Source: DASYXT01 sp035934555
Lineage (GTDB): Bacteria > Verrucomicrobiota > Verrucomicrobiia > Limisphaerales > UBA8199
NCBI GenBank assembly: GCA_035934555.1
Contig: DASYXT010000064.1
Location: 1 to 31,960, forward strand
DNA: 31,960 nucleotides
Direction: 5' to 3'
Part shown: positions 25,445 through 31,960 of the stretch, in pieces
How the letters are laid out: each line of letters opens with the position of its first letter
Position numbering within the stretch: position 1 is the first letter of the stretch
Notes under the pieces: generated by a model
Database searches by the model: none
What the model was told of the DNA's origin: nothing
What the model saw: the letters and a program-made list of their open reading frames with translations, nothing else
Position numbers and translations under genes: made by a program

Positions 25445-27880
25445 TCAAAACTGGCGGGTGTACCCAACCCCGAATTGGAACTTGCCGCTGCTGCTGTTGA
25501 ATTGGTCGTGATGGATGGGAATGCCGTAATCGAGCCGGATGGGGCCAATCGGCAGGTTGAGGCGCAGGCCCACGCCGTAATTGTCGCTGAAGCTGTTCAG
25601 GTTCCATTTGTAGGATTGGACAGCAACGTTGCCGATGTCATAAAACAGCGCGAAACGCACGCCCACCCCGTGCTCCTGTTCGATGATCGGGATGCTGTAT
25701 TCAGCCGAACCAAACCAATACGTGTCGCCACCGACGGGTTCCTGGAAATACACGCCGCCGGGTCCGAGTTCGCGCGGGGCAACGCTGTGGAAATCAAACC
25801 CGCGCAACGAGTACAGCCCGCCCAGATAATAGCGCTCGTAAAATGGGACGTCGCCGTTTTGCAGGCTGGAGGCCACTCCGGTGCTGCCGTCGATCTCCAA
25901 GACATGGCCTTTAGCGAATCCTTTGAAGAACCACCCGGTCTTCAGTTCGACTTTGTAGAACTGGCGGTCGCCGGTGACATACTCCGCATCCAACTCGGTG
26001 CGTTGGCCTTTGTTGGGCAGTTGCACACTGTTCCGTGTGTCGTAAGCCAGTGAACCGCCCACCCGTGACAGCAGGCTATAACCGACCTCCTTCAAAATGG
26101 AGGGCGGCGTGTTGCCAGCGTCCCACCCTGAATTCAGCGAGATACCGACGTCCTCCAGGGTGTAACTGACGCTGCCGATGAGGAAATCGCTGCCCAGCGC
26201 CCGAGTGAGACTGACCCGACTGCCCGCGCGCACAACGTTATACACACTATCAAGGCTGAGGAAGTACTCGTCGCGATAATATGCATCAACGCTGAGCGAT
26301 AGCTTGCGACCGAGGAACCACGGCTCAACAAAAGTCGCCTCGTAATCCTGGAGTTCGGTGCCAATGGACAACCGCAACCGGAACCGCTCACCGCCGCCGG
26401 TAAACGTCGGCGGATGGAACAAGTCAAAATTCGCCTGCTGCATCTCAACAAACCCGACCAGCGCATCAACCGAGCTGAACCCGGCGCCCATCGTCAGCGT
26501 TCCGGTGTTTTTTTCATCCACGCCGACGATCAGGTTCTTGTAGGCAGGCCCGACGTCGCTCTGTTCGGGCCGCGTATCAACCTTTTCGAAATAATCAAGC
26601 CCCTCCAGGCGCAGTTTGCTCCGCTTGACCCGAAACATATCAAATGTTTCACCCGGGGTGACCGCCAGCTCGCGCCGAATGACCTTGTCCTTCGTCTTGG
26701 TGTTGCCGCGGATCTCAATCTTTTCGATGTACGACTTCTGGCCTTCGTCGATTTGGAAATCCAAATCCATCGTGCCGCTCTCGGTGTTGGGGATCTTTAC
26801 CACTGTCAGCCCGCCGCCGGGACCGGAGTGGGTGGTGCTGACATCAATATAACCTTTGGCCCCATAGAAATCCTCAACGTCCTCTGTATCGGTGGCCAGC
26901 CCCTTGGGGTTAAAGACATCGCCCACGTCCATCGTCAGGCTGTGGGGACCCACCTTGGCTTTGACCCCTTTGATGGCATGCAGCACGCGCAACCCGTTGG
27001 TGATGTCCGCCACGGAGAAAATTTTGTTACCACTGAACTTCACCGAGCCGACGTGATACTGAGTGCCTTCATAAATCAAAAAGCGAATCACCAGCGTGCG
27101 CGGGTTGGGATATTGGAACTCGACCTTGCGGATTTCAAAATCGAGGTAACCGTTGTCGCGGTAAAACTCAACCAGCTTGTCTTTGTCCTCCTCGAACTGC
27201 TCATCTTTGAGCACGCCGCTGCCGGTGATCCAGGAGAACATCCAATGCCGCCGCGTTTTGATGACACGGCGCAGCCGCTTTTGCGTGAAAGCATGCGCGC
27301 CCACGAACTCCACATCCCGAATACGCACCTTGGGACTCTCTTTGATGGTGAACGTCGCGGTCGCGCGCCCGGCGTTTTCGTCAATGGTGAACGAATATTT
27401 TACTTCGGTGCGTGGGTACCCTTTCTTCTGGTACAGTTTTTGGATTTCCTGCGAGTCCGTGAAGAGCTTGCGCTCGTTCAGTGGGTCGCCCACTTTCGAA
27501 CTGATCGTCTTGCGCAGCTTGGTGTCATTGAATTTTTTATTCCCGGTAAACCGGATTTCCACCAGCCGCGGGTTGGCTTGCACCGCGTAGGTCACGATTA
27601 CCCCATCGCTCGTTTCCTGGATTCCGAACCGCACATCATAAAACAAACCGGTGGTGTAAAGATTGCGAATGTCCTCATCGACCGTCGCCGGCAGGTAGGG
27701 ATCTCCGGGCTTGAGCCGGATGTTGGCGCGGATCAGTTCGTCACTGACCGAAATCGGCCCGATATGCTTGATTTCCACTTTGACGACCTTGGGCGGCGCG
27801 GGCTGCGCGCCGCATGGGGTCAATAAGGCCAGAAGCAGAAAAGCAAAAACCAGGAGCGAGTGCGTTCGTTGGCCGAGCAT
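25445..27880 (-). CDS. bamA: Outer membrane protein assembly factor BamA
   Basis: 811 residues, the usual length of the family. A signal peptide (about 1-25) precedes five POTRA domains (about 31-455; for example VKVEIKHIGPISVSDELIRANIRLKPGDPYLPATVDEDIRNLYTTGLFYDV for the first, here seen as a beta-alpha-alpha-beta-beta pattern). The 16-stranded beta-barrel (about 460-811) includes YLGGLYSLRGFDFHSVAP, the conserved (V/I)RGF/Y-type loop 6 motif, and ends on a C-terminal Phe in FQFGVGYTRQF. It inserts and folds outer-membrane proteins. It lies 78 nt after the methyltransferase and 46 nt before skp, all on the same strand, so the envelope genes may be transcribed with the small-protein genes upstream. 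Confidence 0.95.
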   Translation of the reverse strand: MLGQRTHSLLVFAFLLLALLTPCGAQPAPPKVVKVEIKHIGPISVSDELIRANIRLKPGDPYLPATVDEDIRNLYTTGLFYDVRFGIQETSDGVIVTYAVQANPRLVEIRFTGNKKFNDTKLRKTISSKVGDPLNERKLFTDSQEIQKLYQKKGYPRTEVKYSFTIDENAGRATATFTIKESPKVRIRDVEFVGAHAFTQKRLRRVIKTRRHWMFSWITGSGVLKDEQFEEDKDKLVEFYRDNGYLDFEIRKVEFQYPNPRTLVIRFLIYEGTQYHVGSVKFSGNKIFSVADITNGLRVLHAIKGVKAKVGPHSLTMDVGDVFNPKGLATDTEDVEDFYGAKGYIDVSTTHSGPGGGLTVVKIPNTESGTMDLDFQIDEGQKSYIEKIEIRGNTKTKDKVIRRELAVTPGETFDMFRVKRSKLRLEGLDYFEKVDTRPEQSDVGPAYKNLIVGVDEKNTGTLTMGAGFSSVDALVGFVEMQQANFDLFHPPTFTGGGERFRLRLSIGTELQDYEATFVEPWFLGRKLSLSVDAYYRDEYFLSLDSVYNVVRAGSRVSLTRALGSDFLIGSVSYTLEDVGISLNSGWDAGNTPPSILKEVGYSLLSRVGGSLAYDTRNSVQLPNKGQRTELDAEYVTGDRQFYKVELKTGWFFKGFAKGHVLEIDGSTGVASSLQNGDVPFYERYYLGGLYSLRGFDFHSVAPRELGPGGVYFQEPVGGDTYWFGSAEYSIPIIEQEHGVGVRFALFYDIGNVAVQSYKWNLNSFSDNYGVGLRLNLPIGPIRLDYGIPIHHDQFNSSSGKFQFGVGYTRQF

Positions 27881-27958
27881 TGATGCCGTTGGAAATTCAG
27901 CGATTTCCGCCGCTAGTTCTCAACATGGCGCGAAGTAGAAAGCAGCGGTTGGGGGGAG

Positions 27959-28612
27959 TCAACCACTAAAACCGCGCGCGCGTTCCCACTCATCGGCGCG
28001 CAACAACCCCCATTCGCTGAGCACGCGCCGCTGTAAGGCAAAACCTTCCTGCTGCAGGAACTTATCGGGCGCAGTCAGTTGCCGCGCCGGCAATCGCGTC
28101 GCCAGCCGGAAAAAAGTGTACATCGCTTTGTGGATCAGTTGCGCGCGCCAGCGGGCCGGCCCCGCCGCGGGCACCTGAAAATCCGCCACCCACCAGCGCG
28201 CTTCCGGAGTGGCCGCGCGCGCTAACCGCCGCACAACCCCTTCCAGTTGCGACGGTGGAAAACAGTCGAGGAAAAAGTGAGTTACGATAAGGTCGAACTC
28301 CGCTTCTACCGGCGTCCAGTCCAGGACATCGGCGTGGATGAAATCGAGCGCTTCACATGAGAGGCAATGCTCAATGAGACGCCGCCGCGCCTGGTGCAGC
28401 ATCCGGGCGCTGGCATCCAGACAGGTAATGCGCGCCCGGGGCCACTGGCGCCGGCATTCGCTCAGGAACCGGCCGTGGCCTTCGCCGGCCAGCAACACCC
28501 GATTCGGTGGCCGGGCAGATTCGAGGAAGGCCGTGCGGCAACGTTGCAACTTTTCGCCGGCCAGCACCCACTCCAGCCAGCGGTAATGCGGCGCCAGCGC
28601 ATCAAAGCTCAT
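27959..28612 (-). CDS. Class I SAM-dependent methyltransferase
   Basis: 217 residues. The N-terminus (SFDALAPHYRWLEWVLAGEKLQRCR) resembles UbiE-like small-molecule methyltransferases. Motif I is VLLAGEGHGRFL (about 39-50), motif II is ITCLDASARML with the acidic residue that holds the SAM ribose, and motif IV is FDLIVTHFFLDCF. The C-terminal part has RWWVADFQVPAAGPARWRA. The substrate cannot be told; a quinone, lipid or other hydrophobic small molecule is suggested by similarity only. Its ATG (28612) lies inside the end of the upstream membrane-protein gene, an 11-nt overlap, and bamA follows 78 nt downstream. Confidence 0.82.
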   Translation of the reverse strand: MSFDALAPHYRWLEWVLAGEKLQRCRTAFLESARPPNRVLLAGEGHGRFLSECRRQWPRARITCLDASARMLHQARRRLIEHCLSCEALDFIHADVLDWTPVEAEFDLIVTHFFLDCFPPSQLEGVVRRLARAATPEARWWVADFQVPAAGPARWRAQLIHKAMYTFFRLATRLPARQLTAPDKFLQQEGFALQRRVLSEWGLLRADEWERARGFSG

Positions 28613-28988
28613 GTGCCTGTGGCCACAACCGCGACCGATGCCACCACAGTCCGGCTAGCACGCCGCCCACAGCATAAGCCACCGCGTCCCAGGGATCGCC
28701 TGTCGTCCATGGCATAATGTGCGGCCCGATCACTTCGAACAGAATCGACCAGACCACCACATAAAGCGCGATTTCTCCCGGTGTCGGCAGCCGATCATCG
28801 GCGCGCAACTGTAGCCGACGCTGCAGCAGCAGCAACACCGGCAACGCGCAGGGAATCAACAACAGGTCGTTGAAATGATCGTGCAAGAATCGAGAATGAA
28901 CGCGCGGCTTGAGTCCCCAGCGGTTCAGCGCATAGAGCGAACAGCACACCAGGAACAAACCATCCCGCAGGTAGCGGAAGGGCCTCAC
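28602..28988 (-). CDS. Small integral membrane protein (VanZ-like topology)
   Basis: 128 residues from the GTG at 28988. The frame is open further upstream to 29099, but that part has cysteine-rich, non-hydrophobic content that shadows the micro-ORF. Four hydrophobic segments (about 8-22, 41-56, 72-88, 101-116) are separated by short charged loops. Recognisable patterns are LNRW, HDHFNDLLLIPCALP, SILFEVIGPHI and GDPWDAVAYAVGGVLAG, which recall a conserved membrane-protein family in Bacteroidota and Verrucomicrobiota and, more remotely, VanZ-like proteins. The function is unknown. The GTG overlaps the TGA of the micro-ORF upstream (GTGA) and has no Shine-Dalgarno site of its own, so coupled translation is likely. 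The 3' end overlaps the methyltransferase start by 11 nt. Confidence 0.65.
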   Translation of the reverse strand: MRPFRYLRDGLFLVCCSLYALNRWGLKPRVHSRFLHDHFNDLLLIPCALPVLLLLQRRLQLRADDRLPTPGEIALYVVVWSILFEVIGPHIMPWTTGDPWDAVAYAVGGVLAGLWWHRSRLWPQAHEL

Positions 28989-29053
28989 AACAAAGCCAAA
29001 ATCACCAACCCGAACCCGACGGCAACCGCAATTTTCAACAGCAAGATTACCAT
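28985..29053 (-). CDS. 22-residue hydrophobic micro-ORF (putative transmembrane peptide)
   Basis: ATG at 29053 with GGAG 5 nt upstream, one of the best ribosome binding sites in the window. It reads MVILLLKIAVA then VGFGLVILALL, 22 residues, and stops at TGA. The whole peptide is hydrophobic apart from K7 and long enough to span the membrane once. The TGA overlaps the GTG of the next gene as GTGA. It could be a real small membrane protein or a leader whose translation delivers ribosomes to the downstream start. Too short for a homology claim. Confidence 0.5.
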   Translation of the reverse strand: MVILLLKIAVAVGFGLVILALL

Positions 29054-29226
29054 GCAATCTCCACAATAACCCACCGCCACAAAGCTGCAACTGGAGCATG
29101 CCCGGCCATGGAGCGTCGAGCGTGGAGCCTGATTGGTTTTGCTGATGGTACTGTTGATTTTATCAATTCCCGGGTTCCGGCTCTTTGCGCTAGACTCCGA
29201 CATGCGGACAACCTGAAGCGCCGGCC

Positions 29227-29313
29227 ATGGATCGAGACGAACGCACTGAAATCGAGCAATTGGAAGAGCGCCAGGCAACAGCACGAAATAAGCGGGACCC
29301 GGACGCAGTGTGA
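29227..29313 (+). CDS. Charged micro-ORF, possible first half of a small protein
   Basis: 28 residues from the ATG at 29227: MDRDERTEIEQLEERQATAR then NKRDPDAV. Strongly charged and probably helical. No Shine-Dalgarno site. It ends GTGA at 29310-29313, where the GTG could start a second frame. It lies in the otherwise unassigned 29054-29450 stretch. It might be a pseudogene half, one of two coupled micro-ORFs, or chance. Confidence 0.3.
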   Translation: MDRDERTEIEQLEERQATARNKRDPDAV

Positions 29314-29387
29314 TTGTCTCGCGCACGGGTGTGGTCCTGGGCTTCATCTACAACCGATATCAGGAAAGCATTCGGCAGTGGTTGTAG
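29310..29387 (+). CDS. Hydrophobic micro-ORF, possible second half of a small protein
   Basis: 25 residues from the GTG at 29310: VIVSRTGVVLGFIYNRYQES then IRQWL, ending in TAG. It looks like the C-terminus of a small membrane-associated protein (a hydrophobic segment then an amphipathic basic tail). It overlaps the preceding micro-ORF by GTGA. Reading through with a one-base shift at the overlap would join the two into a product of about 52 residues. The remaining bases up to 29450 show nothing. Confidence 0.3.
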   Translation: MIVSRTGVVLGFIYNRYQESIRQWL

Positions 29388-29450
29388 CGACGTGCTGCTG
29401 ATTTGTATTGGCAATCCGCCGAGGCGTTAGTCCCGCTCCCCGCTCCACGA

Positions 29451-31004
29451 TTATCCGGGCCGGAATATCAGAAAAACCGCCATCACAACGACCGTGGGGA
29501 TCAGCGCCCCCAGAAACAAACGCAGCGCGGAGATCCCGTCGGGAAAGAACCGGCTCAAAATTGTCTGCCCGGCGGGGTTGGGTGCGTTCGCAATGACGGT
29601 CAAACCCCCGCCGGCTACCGCGCCGGCCAGCACCGCATAGCGCAGGGACCCACTGAAATCCGGCACCAGCGAGGCCAGGTAGGTTATGGCCGCGTTATCG
29701 TTGAAGGCTGTCAATGCGGTGGCGCCCAAAAACAAAGGCACCTCAGCCAGCCGGCTCAACACCGGCGCGATCCACCAACCCTGCAGCCCGCCATGGACCA
29801 CCAGGCCAGCCAAAAAGAACCCCACCAGCAGTGCCGGCCGCAACGCAACCTCGTCCTGATGCGGCTCCGTCGCCTCCACAAACGCCAGGTAAAACAGGAA
29901 TCCGCCAACGAACAGCACCGGAAAATGATTGTTCACCACCGTCCACGCCAGAAAACCAATGTGCACGACAGTGATCCAGACCGGGATAGGTGCCCGCGCG
30001 CGCGTCGCTGTGCCATGAAATGCGGAAGCGGGCGTCCTAGTGTTCGCATCCCCCGAAGCGAGGGCTTTGAACTCGCGGCGGAAACAGGCCAGGTACAGCA
30101 CATTGGCCGAGACAATGCCCAGCGCGGCTTTCCAGCCAAACGCGCTCAGCATATGCCGCAGTCCCCAGCCCCACTTGCCTGCGACCATCAGGACCGGGGG
30201 CGCGGCAAACTGCGTCAGAGTTCCTCCGACTGACACGTCCACAAACAACAGACCCAAGGTGCCATAGGCCAGCGCCGGCGAAGGCCCGAACCGGTAAAAC
30301 CGCTCAGCCAATAACAGCGCGCAAATCGTCATCGCCGCAGGTTCCGTAATAAACGATCCTAGCAGCGGCCCTACCGTCAGAATCGTAAACCACCACGCCG
30401 CAACGGACCCTCCGCCCAACCGTGCCGCCCACTGCATTACCCGCTCGGAGAGCTGCAAAACCGGGCGGCTCGCCGCGATGCTCATGATCACCACCACAAA
30501 CAATGGTTCGGTAAAATTCACCCCCTGTCCAACGTACTCCCGTGCCGCCGGCCAGCCCTGCCTTAGCGCGATGGCCGCCAGCAGCGGCACCACCCAAATC
30601 CCGAATATGGCTTCCACCTCTCCAAAGAAATGCAGCGCCTCAGCCAAAAATCGCTTCTGCCCTCGAGCGTCCGTTGTTCCCTGTGCTGCACCCGACTTTT
30701 GCCCAGCCAATCGATGCGATAAGCGCAGGAACGCCGGCGCCATGAATGTGTGGATCACCGCAAGCACGAAGATGACCGTGGCAATTAAATTGAAGGGCGC
30801 GAGGTGCACCCGCTCGACCAGCACTTGCCAGAGCGAGGCTCCTGGCATCGCGGGGTAGCTCGACAACGGCCGCGGAAACTCTGACGCGCTATTCGCGGCA
30901 AATACCTTCCCGGCCATCGGCAGCAGCACGAGCAGCCCCAGCCACACGGATAAACGCGACTGGCGCGCCCCATGAATATTCCCGTTCCGTGCTCCGGCAC
31001 CCAT
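29451..31004 (-). CDS. Putative Na+/H+ antiporter (PF07399-type)
   Basis: 517 residues with about twelve hydrophobic helices. The first (about 18-36, ending KVFAANSAS) may be a signal or first transmembrane helix. Diagnostic stretches include the acidic EALHFFGEVEAIFGIW, PLLGSFITEPAAMTICALLL, FVDVSVGGTLTQFAAPPVLMVA, TALTAFNDNAAITYLASLVPDF and GGGLTVIANAPNPAGQTIL. The paired helix-break motifs SVGGTLTQFAAPP and TVIANAPNPAG are of the kind seen in the ion-transporter superfamily that includes NhaD and ArsB, with buried Asp/Glu and Asn for cation exchange. Members of this family are annotated as sodium/proton antiporters in Verrucomicrobia and Chlamydiae, largely without experiment. It is downstream of efp on the same strand, 149 nt apart. 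Confidence 0.87.
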   Translation of the reverse strand: MGAGARNGNIHGARQSRLSVWLGLLVLLPMAGKVFAANSASEFPRPLSSYPAMPGASLWQVLVERVHLAPFNLIATVIFVLAVIHTFMAPAFLRLSHRLAGQKSGAAQGTTDARGQKRFLAEALHFFGEVEAIFGIWVVPLLAAIALRQGWPAAREYVGQGVNFTEPLFVVVIMSIAASRPVLQLSERVMQWAARLGGGSVAAWWFTILTVGPLLGSFITEPAAMTICALLLAERFYRFGPSPALAYGTLGLLFVDVSVGGTLTQFAAPPVLMVAGKWGWGLRHMLSAFGWKAALGIVSANVLYLACFRREFKALASGDANTRTPASAFHGTATRARAPIPVWITVVHIGFLAWTVVNNHFPVLFVGGFLFYLAFVEATEPHQDEVALRPALLVGFFLAGLVVHGGLQGWWIAPVLSRLAEVPLFLGATALTAFNDNAAITYLASLVPDFSGSLRYAVLAGAVAGGGLTVIANAPNPAGQTILSRFFPDGISALRLFLGALIPTVVVMAVFLIFRPG

Positions 31005-31153
31005 GAAGGCATTTTGGCAGGGCCAGAGGTGCTTTCAAGCAGAGGCTGCTCCGGCCTGAGGAGCGGGGGTTCAACTACGGTTTCGGGCAAGCGCGGATTG
31101 CACCTGTTAAGCGCTGACGATAAAACGCGCGCGCCCGCTCGAGGCGTTGTTCC

Positions 31154-31711
31154 TCACGCTCTTTCCATGTACTTGCCCGTGCGGGTGTCCACCTTGATTT
31201 TTTCGCCGGTCTTGATGAACAATGGCGCCTGGACGGTAATGCCGGTTTCGAGGAGCACCGCCTTTTGGACGTTGTTGGCCGAATCGCCCCGGATGCCTTC
31301 CGGCGCATCAGAGACGGTCAGCACGACGCTGGAGGGCAGTTCGATCGAAACGGCTTTATCCTCGACGAACGTCACGGTGATCGTGCCATTCTCGACCAGG
31401 TAGTTCTTCGCATCCCCGACGATTTCCGGTGACAGCGTGACTGTTTCGTACGTCTCCGGATCGGAGAAGACGTAGTCCTCGCCGTCTTTGTAGCTGAATT
31501 CCATCTTGCGCGTCATCATCGGCACGACATCGATCTTCTCGGTCGAGCTGAACCGCACATCGGACGAACGCCCGCTCCGGATGCTGCGCAACGTCGCCTG
31601 GACGAACGCGCGGAGGTTGCCTGGCGTGCGATGCTGGCTGTCTAATACCACGCACACATCGCCGTTGTAGTTAATCGCCATGCCGCGGCGGAGGTCATTT
31701 GCTGTTGCCAT
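31154..31711 (-). CDS. efp: Translation elongation factor P
   Basis: 185 residues from MATANDLRRGMAINYNGDV (ATG at 31711, with AGAG about 7 nt upstream). A frame open to 31849 adds 46 residues unlike the family and is rejected. EF-P binds beside the P-site tRNA to relieve stalling at polyproline. All three beta-barrel domains are present: the KOW-like domain I (1-65), the OB domain II starting MEFSYKDGEDYVFSDPETYETVTL, and the domain III signature with FIKTGEKIKVDTRTGKYMERA at the C-terminus. At the tip loop of domain I the sequence is RTPGNLRAF (28-36). Aligned without gaps to E. coli, N32 stands where the modified Lys34 lies. The antiporter gene follows on the same strand. Confidence 0.94.
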   Translation of the reverse strand: MATANDLRRGMAINYNGDVCVVLDSQHRTPGNLRAFVQATLRSIRSGRSSDVRFSSTEKIDVVPMMTRKMEFSYKDGEDYVFSDPETYETVTLSPEIVGDAKNYLVENGTITVTFVEDKAVSIELPSSVVLTVSDAPEGIRGDSANNVQKAVLLETGITVQAPLFIKTGEKIKVDTRTGKYMERA

Positions 31712-31764
31712 ATCAATCTCTAAATCCAATTTGGGCCCGTCTGCTTCCTCGACGGGAGTCGGAG

Positions 31765-31792
31765 AAGATATCCAAACAACGGCTGAATGCAA
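31765..31792 (-). promoter_or_regulatory. Weak candidate sigma-70-like promoter for efp
   Basis: On the minus strand TTGCAT (31792-31787) and TATCTT (31770-31765) are 16 nt apart and lie about 55 nt upstream of the efp ATG. Each matches its consensus at four of six positions. This is a visual match only. The rest of the upstream edge (31793-31960) shows nothing recognisable. Confidence 0.22.
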
Positions 31793-31960
31793 GCTGGGTT
31801 TTTGGGCCATTTGGGATGAATATGGCCGAGTCAGAACTCTGGTAGCCATTTTGGTTTAGAGACAGTTACGAGGCTGAGCGCTTTTTTTCCGCCCTGAGCG
31901 GACATGAAATCGTAAAAGCCGCTCATGCTGGCCCGGCGTCGATCCCTGCAGTGCCTAATC

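Noticed and set aside
26414..27826. 470-residue plus-strand open frame
   Set aside because: It lies wholly antisense to bamA, whose POTRA and barrel features are clear. The frame has no recognisable motif and arises from the codon bias of the opposite strand.
29403..30233. 276-residue plus-strand open frame rich in Gln/Arg/His
   Set aside because: Antisense to the antiporter gene. Its composition is that of a reverse-complement membrane protein.
31712..31849. N-terminal extension of EF-P
   Set aside because: The added 46 residues have no counterpart in EF-P, which normally starts as at 31711.

Overview
The window is high-GC Gram-negative DNA and most resembles a Verrucomicrobiota genome of the Limisphaerales/Pedosphaera type. 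The evidence is an LL-diaminopimelate aminotransferase (DapL) in place of the succinylase route, outer-membrane and LPS genes (waaA, bamA, skp), a PF07399-type Na+/H+ antiporter, and few clear Shine-Dalgarno sites. Short GC-rich palindromic repeats scattered between genes also fit. The taxonomic placement is inference from gene content, not from a marker search. No rRNA, tRNA, CRISPR array, insertion sequence or prophage was seen. Almost all of the DNA is core-like chromosome.

Layout. 1-5.0 kb (+): an orphan NarL-type response regulator, a secreted lactonase-fold beta-propeller, a secreted subtilase whose stop lies two bases before a zinc-ribbon membrane protein, and a C-terminal remnant of a MutS-family gene. 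5.0-8.2 kb (-): a DUF4912 protein followed by a GH57 alpha-glucan branching enzyme. 8.3-10.8 kb: a ferritin-like diiron-type protein (+) overlapping tail to tail with a membrane-anchored metallophosphoesterase (-). 11.1-13.6 kb (+): dapL with a Ste24-like M48 protease. 13.7-15.5 kb: a small unknown protein (-) and an HExxH peptidase with an N-terminal zinc ribbon (+). 15.8-18.5 kb (-): a ComM/YifB AAA+ ATPase and an AI-2E/PerM-family membrane protein. 18.7-20.1 kb (+): waaA. 20.2-23.4 kb (-): a cyclic-nucleotide-domain histidine kinase overlapping mutL by ATGA. 23.5-24.7 kb (+): an aldo/keto reductase whose C-terminal ferredoxin motifs have lost their cysteines. 24.8-29.05 kb (-): a tightly packed run of a 22-residue hydrophobic micro-ORF, a small membrane protein, a methyltransferase, bamA and skp. 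29.2-29.4 kb (+): two possible overlapping micro-ORFs. 29.45-31.7 kb (-): a Na+/H+ antiporter downstream of efp.

Themes. The envelope is the strongest one: WaaA, BamA, Skp, a metallophosphoesterase of the family that includes LpxG, the Ste24-like protease and several secreted or anchored proteins. Mismatch repair is the second: an endonuclease-type MutL is made from a transcript headed by a sensor kinase, and a MutS-family fossil lies 15 kb away. A third is loss of metal-ligand or modification residues in otherwise well-preserved proteins: ComM lacks its cysteine cluster, the aldo/keto reductase lacks its Fe-S cysteines, and EF-P has Asn at the usual Lys tip position.

Two families of intergenic palindromes recur. 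In one of them the hairpin stem is kept by compensatory base changes. No large undescribed system such as a defence island is evident. The best leads are the GTGA-coupled micro-ORFs near 29 kb, the sensor-kinase/mutL coupling, and the covarying repeat.
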